A stretch of 64,000 bases of DNA, from positions 1,301,001 through 1,365,000 of the forward strand of contig NZ_PGEP01000001.1 of assembly GCF_002797445.1 (NCBI RefSeq). Direction: 5' to 3'. This DNA comes from Acidovorax sp. 69. Its GTDB lineage: Bacteria; Pseudomonadota; Gammaproteobacteria; Burkholderiales; Burkholderiaceae_C. The first letter of the stretch is position 1. Every line of letters begins with the position of its first letter. The notes below the pieces were generated by a model that saw only the letters and a program-made list of their open reading frames with translations, was not told the origin of the DNA and did no database searches. The translations under genes and the position numbers were made by a program. Of the stretch, positions 18,837 to 28,216 are shown piece after piece.

Positions 18837-19292
18837 TCAATTCCGAAAGACCTGATGGGTTAAGTAGATGGGGGGAGAGCCCGCTCGACTGTCCAGCTCT
18901 GCGTAGACAGCCCGAGGGTCAATATGGCGCTCGGAGTCCAGGATCACAGGCAGCACATAGGCAACCCAGATAGCGTGCGCCGCGATCGCCTGCAGATCGA
19001 GACCTTGGAGCGAGGGGGAGGACAAGCTGTCGCCGTCACAATGGGCTCGGCACAGCTGAGGATCCTGCTCATCCATGGTGCCCGCCATCGCGTGGCAATC
19101 GGGCATGGAGGGCATGCCGACGGCATCTCCCATGGCCATGCCCGCTTTTTGCATCGATGCCGCATGGGCTGCGGAGTCCAGCTTGGGACAGGCATAGGCC
19201 GCCAACGCGAACTGCATCAGAAGCAACACCGCGACCAGAACGCTGGTTATCCAGCGTCTTTGGCGCAACACGGTGTTCCTGACAGCGATCAT
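18837..19292 (-). CDS. small secreted His/Cys/Met protein ahead of cusC
   Basis: A protein of about 151 residues with a hydrophobic N-terminal segment (ITSVLVAVLLLMQFALAA) followed by a periplasmic domain with dispersed Cys, His and Met (AYACPKL, MPDCHAMAGTMDEQDPQLC, RAHCDGD). I know no named function. Similar small exported proteins lie beside cus and czc operons of Burkholderiales and resemble the CzcI group, so a metal-sensing or buffering role is inferred. The start is uncertain: 19292 has no clear ribosome site and a TTG start further upstream at 19340 is possible. Confidence 0.65.
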   Translation of the reverse strand: MIAVRNTVLRQRRWITSVLVAVLLLMQFALAAYACPKLDSAAHAASMQKAGMAMGDAVGMPSMPDCHAMAGTMDEQDPQLCRAHCDGDSLSSPSLQGLDLQAIAAHAIWVAYVLPVILDSERHIDPRAVYAELDSRAGSPPIYLTHQVFRN

Positions 19293-19361
19293 GGTGCGAA
19301 TGGTATCCAGAATGCCAGTCACGGACTTAACCCAGATCAAGTCCGTGCAAGCGGCCCCTCC

Positions 19362-21728
19362 TCAGCCCTTGCGCAGCCGCAGCGCGTTGGTGATCACCGA
19401 CGCAGAACTCAGGCTCATCGCCAGGGCCGCAATCATTGGCGACAGCAGCCATCCGGTGAAGGGATACAGCAGCCCTGCGGCGATCGGGATGCCCAGCGCG
19501 TTGTAGAGGAAGGCAAACATCAGGTTCTGCTTCATATTGCCCACCGTCGCCTCCGACAATTCCCGCGCAGTGGAAATCCCTCGCAGATCGCCCTTGACCA
19601 GGGTGACCTGTGCGCTGTTCATCGCCACGTCGGTGCCGGTGCCCATCGCGATCCCCACATCCGCCTTGGCAAGGGCGGGCGCGTCGTTGATCCCGTCCCC
19701 CGCCATGGCGACAACACGGCCTTCGGCCTGCAGCCGCGACACCAGGGCCAGCTTGTCCGCAGGCTTGACTTCGCCATGGACCTCATCAATCCCCAGTTTG
19801 GCCCCCACCGCCTTGGCGGTGGTCATGCCGTCGCCCGTGGCCATGACAATGCGCAGTCCCGCCGCATGCAAGGTCGCCAGCGCTTCCGGCGTGCTGGCCT
19901 TGATGGCATCCGAGACCGCCAGCAGGCCTTGAAGCTGGCCATCGGCCGCCAGGTACATCACGCTGGCGCCTGTGGCGCGCAAGGCCTCTGCCTGCGCAAG
20001 CAGCGGGTTCGCTGAAACCCCAACTTGCTCCATGAGGACCGTGTTGCCCAGGGCGAGCTGGCGTCCAGCGACCTGTCCGCGCACCCCGATGCCCGAGCCG
20101 GACTCAAAGTCCTCGGGCTTGTCCAGGGCGAGCCCCTTGGCGCGAGCTGCCTGGACAATGGCATCGGCCAGCGGATGCTCGCTGCCTTGGTCCAGACTGG
20201 CCGCCAGGCGCAGAACCTCATCCTCGGACAGACCGGGCATGGCCACTACACGTTCGAAGGAGGGCTTGCCTTCGGTGAGCGTGCCTGTTTTGTCCACGAT
20301 CAGCGTGTCCACCTTGCGCAGGTTCTCGATGGCTGCCGCGTCCCTGAACAGCACGCCGCTGGTCGCCCCCCGGCCTGTGGCCACCATGATGGACATGGGA
20401 GTTGCCAGGCCCAACGCACAAGGGCACGCGATGATCAGCACCGCAACTGCATTGACCAGGCCGTAGACCCAGCGTGGCTCCGGACCGAACAGGCCCCACG
20501 CGAAGAGTGTGAGCAACGCGATACCCACCACAGCCATCACGAAGTAGCCCGCCACCTGGTCGGCCATGCGCTGCATGGGGGCCCGTGAGCGCTGTGCCTG
20601 CGCAACCATTTGAACGATCTGCGACAGCATGGTGGCGGAGCCCACCCGCTCGGACCGGATCACCAGTGCCCCGTTGGTATTGAGCGTGGCACCGATGACG
20701 GCATCACCAGGCCCTTTGACGATGGGCACCGGCTCGCCAGTGAGCATGGCTTCGTCCACCGCGCTGCTCCCCTCGACCACCACACCATCCACAGGAACCT
20801 TCTCGCCAGGCCGCACGCGCAAGAGGTCTCCCACATGGACATGGGACAAGGGAACATCACTCTCCTGACCGTTGGCGTCAATACGCCGCGCGGTCTTGGG
20901 GGCCAGGCCCAGCAGCGACTTGATGGCGGCCGAAGTCTGCGAGCGCGCCTTCAGCTCCAGCATCTGACCCAGCAGCGTGAGCGAGATGATGACCGCTGCA
21001 GCTTCGAAATACACCGCCACGCGCCCCATGGCCTGGAACGAGGCGGGAAACACCCCCGGCGCCACAGTGGCGACCACGCTGTAGACGAAAGCTGCCCCCG
21101 TGCCCAGGCTGATCAGCGTCCACATGTTGGGACTGCGGTTCACGACCGACTGCGCTCCGCGCACAAAGAAGGGCCAACCCGCCCACAGCACGATCGGAAC
21201 CGTGAGGACCAGCTCGATCCAACTCTGGGTCGCCATCTCGAACCACTGCAACCGGTGCCCCACCATGGCCAGGACAGTGACCACCACGGTGAGGGGCAAG
21301 GTCCACCAGAAGCGACGCCGGAAATCCACGAGTTCGGCGTTTTCTCCCTCATCCAGGGTGGGCAGCATGGGCTCCAGCGTCATGCCGCATTTGGGGCAAT
21401 TGCCAGGATGGTCCTGCTGCACCTCTGGGTGCATCGGGCAGGTGTAGATGGTGCCGGGATGAGTTGCTTCAGGCTCACGCGCAACCTTGTCAACCTCGGA
21501 AGGATTGACAGCGTATTTGCCCGGATCGTCCACAAACTTCGTTCGGCACTTGGCACTGCAGAAGTAGTAGAGCCGCCCCTCGTGCTCTGCCGAGTGATGC
21601 GATTGTTCCGTCACGTCCATACCGCAGACGGGATCTTTCAGTCCCGTTGCTGGCGACGCATGGGCGTCGTGACCGCCATGATGCCGGTGGTCATGATGGA
21701 TGTGTTCGTGAGGTTGCGCATTCGACAT
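19362..21728 (-). CDS. copA: copper/silver P-type ATPase with YHS and metal-binding N terminus
   Basis: A 788-residue P1B-type ATPase. The N terminus is a His-rich head ([15 protein letters not shown]), then a YHS domain ([10 protein letters not shown] to [12 protein letters not shown]), then a heavy-metal-binding domain ([27 protein letters not shown]) in place of CxxC HMA domains. The core carries [13 protein letters not shown] (metal site), [11 protein letters not shown] (phosphorylation) and [10 protein letters not shown]. This layout is that of SilP/CopF-type exporters, moving Cu(I)/Ag(I) to the periplasm. The start at 21728 has GGGAGG upstream. DUF2933 precedes it and cus genes follow. 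Confidence 0.94.
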   Translation of the reverse strand: MSNAQPHEHIHHDHRHHGGHDAHASPATGLKDPVCGMDVTEQSHHSAEHEGRLYYFCSAKCRTKFVDDPGKYAVNPSEVDKVAREPEATHPGTIYTCPMHPEVQQDHPGNCPKCGMTLEPMLPTLDEGENAELVDFRRRFWWTLPLTVVVTVLAMVGHRLQWFEMATQSWIELVLTVPIVLWAGWPFFVRGAQSVVNRSPNMWTLISLGTGAAFVYSVVATVAPGVFPASFQAMGRVAVYFEAAAVIISLTLLGQMLELKARSQTSAAIKSLLGLAPKTARRIDANGQESDVPLSHVHVGDLLRVRPGEKVPVDGVVVEGSSAVDEAMLTGEPVPIVKGPGDAVIGATLNTNGALVIRSERVGSATMLSQIVQMVAQAQRSRAPMQRMADQVAGYFVMAVVGIALLTLFAWGLFGPEPRWVYGLVNAVAVLIIACPCALGLATPMSIMVATGRGATSGVLFRDAAAIENLRKVDTLIVDKTGTLTEGKPSFERVVAMPGLSEDEVLRLAASLDQGSEHPLADAIVQAARAKGLALDKPEDFESGSGIGVRGQVAGRQLALGNTVLMEQVGVSANPLLAQAEALRATGASVMYLAADGQLQGLLAVSDAIKASTPEALATLHAAGLRIVMATGDGMTTAKAVGAKLGIDEVHGEVKPADKLALVSRLQAEGRVVAMAGDGINDAPALAKADVGIAMGTGTDVAMNSAQVTLVKGDLRGISTARELSEATVGNMKQNLMFAFLYNALGIPIAAGLLYPFTGWLLSPMIAALAMSLSSASVITNALRLRKG

Positions 21729-21762
21729 TGATTGCCTCCCTGAGTGTTGCAGCACTGCGAAG

Positions 21763-22002
21763 TTATTTTTTGCTTGAATCGCCGTGGTGGGAGCCATGTC
21801 CCCCGTGGCCGTGGAATAGGTGCATCAAAGGGCAAGCTAGCAGGAGCAGATACGGCCAATAGCCAGCGATATGCGACCAGTGCTCTCTGAGAAGAAAAAA
21901 CAAGGCAATCAAAGCGAGCATGACGACGGCACCAATCAGTCTCTTGCTGTTCACTGGAGTGCTGGCTTTGTCCGAATGTCCTACACCGTGGTCATGGTTC
22001 AT
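21763..22002 (-). CDS. DUF2933 small His-rich membrane protein
   Basis: A 79-residue protein with His at both ends ([30 protein letters not shown]) and two hydrophobic segments ([33 protein letters not shown]). DUF2933 members accompany copper ATPases. The start at 22002 was chosen because GGAGAAG precedes it. It is the first gene after the CueR-type promoter at 22051-22081 and 35 bases before the ATPase, so it probably shares that transcript. A metal-binding accessory role at the inner membrane is inferred. Confidence 0.82.
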   Translation of the reverse strand: MNHDHGVGHSDKASTPVNSKRLIGAVVMLALIALFFLLREHWSHIAGYWPYLLLLACPLMHLFHGHGGHGSHHGDSSKK

Positions 22003-22050
22003 GGTCTTCTCCATAAATAGAGCGTCGAGAAAGTGACGCACCGTATGGAA

Positions 22051-22081
22051 ACAATAAGGCTTAACACGGTGGGAATGTCAA
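22051..22081 (-). promoter_or_regulatory. CueR-type promoter of the copper ATPase/cus block
   Basis: On the minus strand TTGACA (22081-22076), a 19-base spacer TTCCCACCGTGTTAAGCCT, and TATTGT (22056-22051). The spacer closely matches the one before copZ at 34529-34559. A second short dyad, CTTGA-CCTGAA-TCAAG, lies just upstream at 22098-22113. Confidence 0.72.
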
Positions 22082-22213
22082 ACTGAAAATATACGCTCTT
22101 GACCTGAATCAAGTGTCTGAATATCTGTACCGCAGACTGAATCCGAGTGGCGCTGCCCGGACTCGTCGAGCAATGTGCCGAAGAGCCAAGGCAGCAATGC
22201 GGAGTACCGAAGG

Positions 22214-22630
22214 CTATTTGGCAGGTGCTGTGGTTGGCGCGCCATTACGAGCGAGAAACGCATCTAGTACAGCGATCTCTTTCTTCTGCGCAGAAATAAT
22301 ATCCTTCGCCATGCTCAGGAGTTGTGGGTCTTTTCCATCGCGCAATTGGCTCTGTGCCATGTCAATCGCACCTTGATGGTGGATGCGCATCATCCGAGCG
22401 AAATCCACATCAGGATTTCCGGACATAGGTACTGAGGCCATCTTGTCGTTGTTTTCCTTCATCATGGATTTCATGTCCATCTTGCCTGGCGGCATTGCCT
22501 GATCCATGACAGCGCCTTTCATGCCGGCGTGGGGTGCAGACTGGGCGTGCAGCGACAACGGCATCACCAAAGCGCATGCGAGAAAGGCGATTGCGGGGAC
22601 GGCTCTAGAGGTTCGGTCAGAATATCTCAT
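22214..22630 (-). CDS. DUF305 (CopM-like) periplasmic protein
   Basis: A 138-residue exported protein: a signal peptide (AIAFLACALVMPLSLHAQS), a Met-rich linker (MPPGKMDMKSMMKEN), then the DUF305 core DFARMMRIHHQGAIDMAQ followed by AKDIISAQKKEIAVLDAFL. DUF305 is a ferritin-like four-helix bundle; some members (CopM) bind copper in the periplasm. The start at 22630 has AAGGAG upstream. It lies 21 bases after the Csp-like gene on the same strand, so a two-gene copper-storage unit is likely. Confidence 0.85.
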   Translation of the reverse strand: MRYSDRTSRAVPAIAFLACALVMPLSLHAQSAPHAGMKGAVMDQAMPPGKMDMKSMMKENNDKMASVPMSGNPDVDFARMMRIHHQGAIDMAQSQLRDGKDPQLLSMAKDIISAQKKEIAVLDAFLARNGAPTTAPAK

Positions 22631-22651
22631 AGCGGGACTCCTTGAACGCCA

Positions 22652-22993
22652 TCAAACTGCGGCGGCCATGGCGGCACATTCTTCAGCACATTTGTAGCAA
22701 GCAGTGGCACATGCTTGGCAATGCTCGGCTTCATGCCTGGCGCACTCGTCGCCGCAAGCCCTGCAGATCTGAGCGCACATCGCACAAATCGCCTGGGCGT
22801 ACTCGCTTCGACGCGACATTGCTTCGGCAGCAAAGCTGCAAGCCGCTGCGCAGTCCGCGTCCAGCGCAATGCAGCGCGCCATCATCTTCGCGTCCTCTTC
22901 CTTGAGGCAATCTGCGAAACATTGGTTGCAAGCCGTGGCGCACAATCGGCAAGCGTTGATGCAAGACATGTATGGGTTCGGGGTGTGGCTCAT
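22652..22993 (-). CDS. Cys-rich four-helix copper storage protein (Csp-like)
   Basis: A 113-residue protein with 19 cysteines spaced CxxxC along helices (for example CINACRLCATACNQCFADC and CQACATACYKCAEEC), the pattern of the four-helix bundle copper-binding family (DUF326; Csp proteins). Cys residues line the bundle core and hold many Cu(I) ions. There is no signal peptide, so it resembles the cytosolic Csp3 form rather than exported Csp1. AGGAGA precedes the ATG at 22993. It sits just upstream of the DUF305 gene. Confidence 0.9.
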   Translation of the reverse strand: MSHTPNPYMSCINACRLCATACNQCFADCLKEEDAKMMARCIALDADCAAACSFAAEAMSRRSEYAQAICAMCAQICRACGDECARHEAEHCQACATACYKCAEECAAMAAAV

Positions 22994-23236
22994 CTGGATC
23001 TCCTGTTAGGTTGGATAGCTCGCGAAAGTTGCCTTGATCCTTCGCAGCAGGCTGCAAGGAGAATCCATCTTCCGCCGTGAGGGGCCTGCGGCGTTGTAGG
23101 CTCGCGCCGACGATTCACTCTGCCTTCGCGCAATTTGCCGCAAAATGAGGTGCAAGATGACGAGAAGTTTTCAGGGTCGTAATCCAGGCGTCATGCTCGC
23201 TTCAATCGCCTCCGTCAATTCTCTTGTAACGCTTAG

Positions 23237-23530
23237 TCAATAGGCCGGCGGATCCAACGCATCAGTGCACACGCATGAAGGGCTCCCAAAAACGCTGGAT
23301 CGAGCGGCATCGCCAGGGTTTGATCGCGCAGTGAGCATGCGGCCTGCGGCATCGACTTTGACCATACCCAATCTTGGGTGGCTCCAGTAGCGCGTCTTTC
23401 CATCCTCCGGCGCCGCTTTGGCGGCCGTCGCCCCGCCGCGCACGTCCTTGTCAGCGGGCGCTGCAAACGCGGCCGCAGTCCCTAGCGACGCAATTGCGAT
23501 CAACATGGACACAATCATTTCTTTGAACAT
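23237..23530 (-). CDS. small exported hypothetical protein
   Basis: A 97-residue protein with a signal peptide (MIVSMLIAIASLGTAAAFA) and a mature part containing TRYWSHPRLGMVKVDAAGR. The last 25 residues, with CVCTD, look unlike the rest and may reflect a frame change near the end. AGGAAG lies just before the ATG at 23530. I do not recognise the family. Its location among copper genes suggests an envelope role in metal stress, which is inference only. Confidence 0.5.
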   Translation of the reverse strand: MFKEMIVSMLIAIASLGTAAAFAAPADKDVRGGATAAKAAPEDGKTRYWSHPRLGMVKVDAAGRMLTARSNPGDAARSSVFGSPSCVCTDALDPPAY

Positions 23531-23900
23531 GGTCTTACTTCCTCATCAGTCATTGAAACGTCAGCTGAGCCGACGGCCACACGCAGCTACAAGACATCAA
23601 TGTGCAGCGCGGTGACGAGGAGTTTGGGACACATCGACGAACTAGAGGATGAAGCGCGGGTTACGTTTTTGATATGAACGAAGCGCGCGCGGAGCCTTGG
23701 ATACCCCATCCCGATGAGGTGAAGTAAGCCTCATCTCCAGCTAAATCCTTCTGAATTTTTTTCGTCGCCTCAAACCTGTCAAAAGCGTAATCGGGAGGTC
23801 ACCGCTTAGTAGGGGTGCGGCTTCTAGACTTCTTTCCGTGGCGCAGAAAAACGCCACCTGGATGGACCATATCGGGCATCCGGCGTCACAGGAGACCATC
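23531..23900. other. 370-base divergent intergenic region
   Basis: It separates the minus-strand small exported protein from the plus-strand DUF4148-like gene. The only structure I noted is a 7-bp inverted repeat, GATGAGG (23713-23719) with CCTCATC (23729-23735), possibly a regulator site. No GATTAC dyad and no gene are visible. Confidence 0.4.
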
Positions 23901-24272
23901 ATGAAAGTTCGTACCGCTATCCTCGCCGCCAGCCTTGCTGCATCCGCTACAGCGTCCTTCGCCACTTCGGTCTACCACGCTAGCCCAAGCCAGGAAGAAG
24001 GTGTCAGTCTGGCTCCCGACCACCTGGGCAACGCGGTCAGCCGTCAAGCGGTTGAAAGCACTGTTCTGGCCGCGCAAAAGGACGGGTCGCTGTACTGGAT
24101 CAGCCGTGGATACCCAGCCACCTATCCGCTCGTCCCCGGTCCCAAGCTCACAAAGACCCGCCAGCAAGTCCTGGATGAGTTGCAGGCCGCCAAACGCAAT
24201 CCGGTGACCAGCGACGGCATGCGCGACCTGGGAGGCGAGGCAGGTTGGGTCAACGCCCGCCAACTGCCCTGA
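23901..24272 (+). CDS. DUF4148-like small periplasmic protein
   Basis: A 123-residue exported protein with a signal peptide (ILAASLAASATASFA) and the mature start TSVYHASPSQEEG. It shares with three other proteins in this window (46048, 57506, 60892) the pattern [VL]YH, PxH (here LAPDH), SRxxV and DGxL. Near the end it has a DUF4148 helix (KTRQQVLDELQAAKRNP). The two invariant histidines suggest metal binding. GGAG precedes the ATG at 23901. It is followed 88 bases later by a three-repeat DUF4148 protein. Confidence 0.72.
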   Translation: MKVRTAILAASLAASATASFATSVYHASPSQEEGVSLAPDHLGNAVSRQAVESTVLAAQKDGSLYWISRGYPATYPLVPGPKLTKTRQQVLDELQAAKRNPVTSDGMRDLGGEAGWVNARQLP

Positions 24273-24360
24273 ACCTGAATCCTCCACCGCCCCGCAAACC
24301 TCAGAGACCGGCCTGCGGTTGCACCCAAAGGCCACCATTTATCAAGAAGGAAATTCCATC

Positions 24361-24888
24361 ATGAAACTCAAGTCCACCCTTATCGTCCTTTCCCTCATCG
24401 CAGCCCCCGCATTTGCTTCGGACCAAGTGGTCAGCAAGACCCGCGAGCAAGTGCTGGCTGAATTGGCGCAGGCTCAGCAAAGCGGCGACATGCTCGCCTC
24501 TGGCGAATCGGGTATGACACTCAAACAGATCAATCCTGGTGCCTATCCCGTGGCTACTTCGACTCAGGTCAGCAAATCCCGAGAGCAAGTGCGAGACGAG
24601 CTGGAGCAGGCCATCCGTACCGGGGACATCATGGTGGCTGGTGAATTCGGCGTCAAACGCAACGAACTCATGGCAAGCCGCTTTCCCATTGTGACGGGCA
24701 AGTCGCTGAAGACACGAGAGCAGGTCAGGAGTGAACTGGCACGAGCCCTTCGCGAGGGCGAAGTCGTCGCAGTGGGCGAAGACGGCCGCAAGCTCAACGA
24801 AATCTACCCGGACCGCTATCACGCCGCGCAGCACGATGCCATGGCCGCCACCTCGGACGCATCCTCAAAGGCGGCTCGGTTTCAGTGA
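24361..24888 (+). CDS. exported protein with three DUF4148 repeats
   Basis: A 175-residue exported protein. After the signal peptide (LIVLSLIAAPAFAS) come three tandem units of about 40 residues at 24-63, 70-109 and 115-153. Each starts KTREQV or KSREQV, continues with a helix, then G-D/E-x-x-x-x-GE, and ends near YP, FP or YH. Most DUF4148 proteins of Burkholderiales have a single unit of about 90-110 residues, so a three-unit form is unusual. The role of the domain is unknown to me; the position next to copper genes suggests an envelope function. Confidence 0.75.
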   Translation: MKLKSTLIVLSLIAAPAFASDQVVSKTREQVLAELAQAQQSGDMLASGESGMTLKQINPGAYPVATSTQVSKSREQVRDELEQAIRTGDIMVAGEFGVKRNELMASRFPIVTGKSLKTREQVRSELARALREGEVVAVGEDGRKLNEIYPDRYHAAQHDAMAATSDASSKAARFQ

Positions 24889-25026
24889 GGTTTACCTGGC
24901 GGTCGGCGGCTGAGCTGGACGGGCCTTTGGAACGGGCCCGCCTCCAGCGAGACCGCAAGGCGCCTAGACAGTTCTTTCGCCAGGTGCGCGCGGCATCTGC
25001 TTTTGTCTCACGACTCGCTCCGAGTA

Positions 25027-25335
25027 TCAGACCTGCATGTTCATCACATCGGTGTAGGCCTGAACAATTCGATTGCGGGTTTGCAAGGTTGCCTGAAACG
25101 CAATATTCGATTTGACTCCAGCGAACATCGCTTCTTCCAAACTGACCGTGGGATTGCCCAATGTGACCTCGCGGCTCAGGCGACCAGACGCACTCTGTAA
25201 CTGGCTTGTGGTTGAAAGCGCCTGCTTCATCGCGTCCAGAAAACCGCCTTCCTGGATGCCCGGTGCTTTGGGTACAGAGTTTCCGAGCGAACTGACAGGC
25301 AACAGTGCATCCAATGGCTTTGTCGTGACGTCCAT
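25027..25335 (-). CDS. fliE: FliE-like flagellar hook-basal body protein (orphan)
   Basis: A 102-residue protein that matches FliE in length and in its C-terminal half: LGNPTVSLEEAMFAGVKSNI, AFQATLQTRNRIVQAY and TDVMNMQV, ending exactly where FliE ends. FliE links the MS ring to the rod in the flagellar export apparatus. No other basal-body genes are beside it. The N-terminal third is low in conserved features, as is normal for FliE. Type III secretion inner-rod proteins are a less likely alternative. Intact ATG and stop, but no clear Shine-Dalgarno. Confidence 0.78.
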   Translation of the reverse strand: MDVTTKPLDALLPVSSLGNSVPKAPGIQEGGFLDAMKQALSTTSQLQSASGRLSREVTLGNPTVSLEEAMFAGVKSNIAFQATLQTRNRIVQAYTDVMNMQV

Positions 25336-25393
25336 GCCGAGGCTTTCTGGGGGCGAAAAGTTTTAGAAGTTCCGCCTGGACAGCTGTACCGAG

Positions 25394-25424
25394 GCGAAGC
25401 CCAATCGTAGAGATTGGGCTTCGC
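25394..25424. terminator. perfect 13-bp hairpin between two minus-strand genes
   Basis: GCGAAGCCCAATC pairs perfectly with GATTGGGCTTCGC around the loop GTAGA. Only a poor T tract follows. It lies downstream of the nuclease-like gene and upstream of fliE and probably ends the copRS transcript. Confidence 0.6.
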
Positions 25425-25554
25425 CCTGTAGCTTTCGCAACGCAAGGCGCGACCCGTCAATCCTGCGGTTCGGGATAACAGGAATTTCATCTTGCCGACA
25501 TTGCCGCCCGAGGGGCCGAGCCAAGGTGAAGCGCGCCGCATGAATAGCCGTAGC

Positions 25555-26817
25555 TCACAGCCGTTGCGATATTTCCATCAGCGGCTTGATGCTCGATCCA
25601 AAGCGGCTCATCGAAGCGTGGTTCTGTTGCAACTGGCTGTACGGCAGGTATCGGATTCCCAACTCCGACACCCGGGAAAAAGCAGGCCGTTGAAGCTGCT
25701 CCACCACCTTGTCTCTGCGATTGTCTGGAGCCACCAGAAACAGCGCACAGTTGCCTGCAACCGGCGTGCCAAGAGCCAGATCGAGCATGCGCACGATGCC
25801 CGAATAGATGGACGTGGTGTGCTCCACTTCAAATGCGGCAGCAACCTGTGATGTCAGGGAATCAATCCATACAACATCAATCAGCCGAATCGACTCCAGT
25901 CCCCGGTCCACACTGGCGGGCAACTGAGCCAGACATCCATCTCCCAGCAAGCCGTTGCCATGAATGCGCCCCCGATCGTTGGAGGCAATCCAGACATCGA
26001 AGCCCAAGGCTCTGCCAAGATCACGCAGCGAGGCTTGGACATCCGTGTGGGTTGCATCGCTCTCCGTAGCCTGCGACAGTTCCTTTTGCAACGCAGTCGA
26101 TTGCTGTCGCACACGTTCTAAATCCTGTTGCCACAGCACTGCAGCTGCTGCATCCATCGCCAGGGGCGGTGCTACAAGTCTCCCACTGCCGATATCAAAC
26201 ATGAGCCCTGAGATCGCGCCCAAATCGTTCGAGAGCTTCAGGCGGTACTGAGCGTTCAAGCGCAGCAGGCGCTCTCGCATGGAGAGATAGTGGTCCCATC
26301 GCCCGAGCTTTACGCGTACGCCAGTCACGGCATTGAACCCATTGACGATGGCTGTATTGAAAGGAGAGACCAGCGTCGGGTGTATGAAGTAGAGCAAGTT
26401 GGCGACCGCTGGCCCCAGACCCTTGATGCCAACTGCATCAATTCGCTGAATAGCGGCCACCACGTCTTCCGCGCAGTCGCAGTGATCGCACATGTGAAGA
26501 AGGTCTGCAAAGGCGCGCTGATTGCTTGCGTTCTCGTAGATGTCGGGAATCCGCAATTTGGGTTTCCAGAGGAACGCGTGGTCTGCCCCCCTGAAAATCT
26601 GGCGCTGCTCCGCCACAGAACCCACGATCGTCTCCAGCGAAGAGCCACGGTAGGCATTGCCAAATGTTCCAGCGCGGATGTCTTCCACCACCTGTGCGAT
26701 GCCTCGGCGAATCGAACGGAAGTTCTTGATCCGTTGGTCCCACAAGAACCAGGTGTTGTAAGTGCTGCTCGGGTCAGTCTTCCAGCAGTCTATGAGGGTT
26801 GCAAGCGGGTCATGCAT
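25555..26817 (-). CDS. putative HhH / PD-(D/E)XK nuclease-like protein
   Basis: A 420-residue protein. A helix-hairpin-helix-like stretch lies at about 125-150 (IQRIDAVGIKGLGPAVANLL), as in DNA glycosylases and nucleases. Near the C terminus AAFEVEHTTSIYSGIVRMLD followed by LFLVAPDNRR is the pattern of the catalytic core of a group of restriction-like endonucleases (acidic residue after WID, then ExE). No methyltransferase is adjacent. The start at 26817 (ATG CAT GAC) overlaps the copS stop by eight bases, so translation is probably coupled to the copper sensor kinase. The assignment as nuclease is inferred from motifs only. Confidence 0.6.
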   Translation of the reverse strand: MHDPLATLIDCWKTDPSSTYNTWFLWDQRIKNFRSIRRGIAQVVEDIRAGTFGNAYRGSSLETIVGSVAEQRQIFRGADHAFLWKPKLRIPDIYENASNQRAFADLLHMCDHCDCAEDVVAAIQRIDAVGIKGLGPAVANLLYFIHPTLVSPFNTAIVNGFNAVTGVRVKLGRWDHYLSMRERLLRLNAQYRLKLSNDLGAISGLMFDIGSGRLVAPPLAMDAAAAVLWQQDLERVRQQSTALQKELSQATESDATHTDVQASLRDLGRALGFDVWIASNDRGRIHGNGLLGDGCLAQLPASVDRGLESIRLIDVVWIDSLTSQVAAAFEVEHTTSIYSGIVRMLDLALGTPVAGNCALFLVAPDNRRDKVVEQLQRPAFSRVSELGIRYLPYSQLQQNHASMSRFGSSIKPLMEISQRL

Positions 26818-28216
26818 CTGTCGTGAGGTGCTTGCCAATGCTTTGTGCACTGGGGAAATACATCGAAAAACAAGTCCTGCCATCGGCCGAACTCACGGAA
26901 AACCGCCCCCGGTGCGCATGAACAATCGCCTGGGTGATGGACAAGCCCAGGCCCGCGCCGTCCGAGTCCAGCTGCTTGCGCGACTTGTCCGCCCGAAAGA
27001 AGCGGTCAAACAGGCGGGGCATGATCTGCGCATCGATGGAGGGTCCAGTGTTGACGACGTCCACGGTGGTTCCGTGCAGATCCCCTTGGATGTCCACGAC
27101 CACCTGCTCGCCTGGCGGGGTGTAGCGAATGGCGTTGGACAGGAGATTGCTCAGCGCCCGGCGCAGCATCAGTCGGTCGCCGGTGATCTCTGCCGCACCG
27201 ATCAGCTGCAAATGGACCTGTTTCTCTTCCGCAAGGGCTTCGTAGAAATCAAAGAGAGCTTGGGCTTCAGCATGGACCTCAATCTTCTCTGTGCTGGGAA
27301 GAATGAGACCGTGGTCCGCCTTCGCCAGGAACAACATGTCCGCAACCATGCGCGCCAGTCGCTGGTACTCCTCCGCGTTGGACGCGAGGATGTCACGGTA
27401 CTCGTGCGGGGAGCGTGCCTGGCTGAGGGTGACCTGTGTTTGGGTCATCAGGTTGTTGATGGGTGTGCGCAGTTCATGGGCCAGGTCCGACGAAAACTCG
27501 GACAACCGGTCGAACTCCTCCTTCAGGCGCCGGAGCATCTCGTTGAGGGTGGTCGCCAGGTCGGCCATCTCCACCGGAAACTCCTCGGTTGGCATCCGCT
27601 CGTCCAGCCGCTGCGCCGTGATCGCCATGGCGCGAGACCGCATGGTCCGAAGTGGGGCCAAGCCATTCTTTGCGGCCCACCAACCCAGTATTCCCGCCAC
27701 CAGAGTGGCTAACGCCACGTAACCCACTAGCGTCTGAATCAAGGCGTACATGAAGTGCTTGTGGTGGGCAATGTCAACTGCCACCCAAACCTGCAGCGGC
27801 GGCTCGGCGGAACCTGGCAATGTCACAGATGCTGACATTCCTCGGTACTCCCGCTCTGCGGTTTTCCAGGATGCAACCCCCAGTCGGGCCTGCTGGGTCT
27901 GGGCGATGAGGTCCTCTGGAAACTGGAAATCCGGAGTCGCGTAGAGCGGATCTCTGTCACGGAAAACGCTGACAAAAAGGCCCTCATGGCTGTGCAAAAC
28001 GTCGTCCAGCCGCATTTTGAGGTCCTGCGGTGACGAGGCTTTTCCTATGACCTCGCGTGTGAGGTGGATCTTGTCGCGCAGTGCATCGCGGTCGAGTTCC
28101 ACAAAATGCCGGTCAATGGAAATAGCGATGAGAGTCCCCAGGCCAACGAGCACGAGCCCGGACGCCAACGTAAAGAAGGCTGTCAGCCGTGTCGTGAGCG
28201 AGTACCGGGATTTCAC
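26810..28216 (-). CDS. copS: heavy-metal sensor histidine kinase CopS/CusS
   Basis: A 468-residue sensor kinase of the CzcS/SilS/CopS group: first membrane helix ([20 protein letters not shown]), periplasmic sensor loop (about 35-165), second helix ([18 protein letters not shown]), HAMP domain (NGLAPLRTM to LNEMLRRL), H-box [16 protein letters not shown], then N, G1 and G2 boxes ([26 protein letters not shown]). The GTG start overlaps the copR stop (GTGA). It would autophosphorylate on periplasmic Cu/Ag and pass phosphate to CopR. Its stop overlaps the start of the nuclease-like gene. Confidence 0.93.
   Translation of the reverse strand: MKSRYSLTTRLTAFFTLASGLVLVGLGTLIAISIDRHFVELDRDALRDKIHLTREVIGKASSPQDLKMRLDDVLHSHEGLFVSVFRDRDPLYATPDFQFPEDLIAQTQQARLGVASWKTAEREYRGMSASVTLPGSAEPPLQVWVAVDIAHHKHFMYALIQTLVGYVALATLVAGILGWWAAKNGLAPLRTMRSRAMAITAQRLDERMPTEEFPVEMADLATTLNEMLRRLKEEFDRLSEFSSDLAHELRTPINNLMTQTQVTLSQARSPHEYRDILASNAEEYQRLARMVADMLFLAKADHGLILPSTEKIEVHAEAQALFDFYEALAEEKQVHLQLIGAAEITGDRLMLRRALSNLLSNAIRYTPPGEQVVVDIQGDLHGTTVDVVNTGPSIDAQIMPRLFDRFFRADKSRKQLDSDGAGLGLSITQAIVHAHRGRFSVSSADGRTCFSMYFPSAQSIGKHLTTDA

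Noticed and set aside
20610..21731. 373-codon open frame antisense to the copper ATPase
   Set aside because: Same reasoning: composition is that of a reverse-strand shadow and the sense gene is unmistakable.
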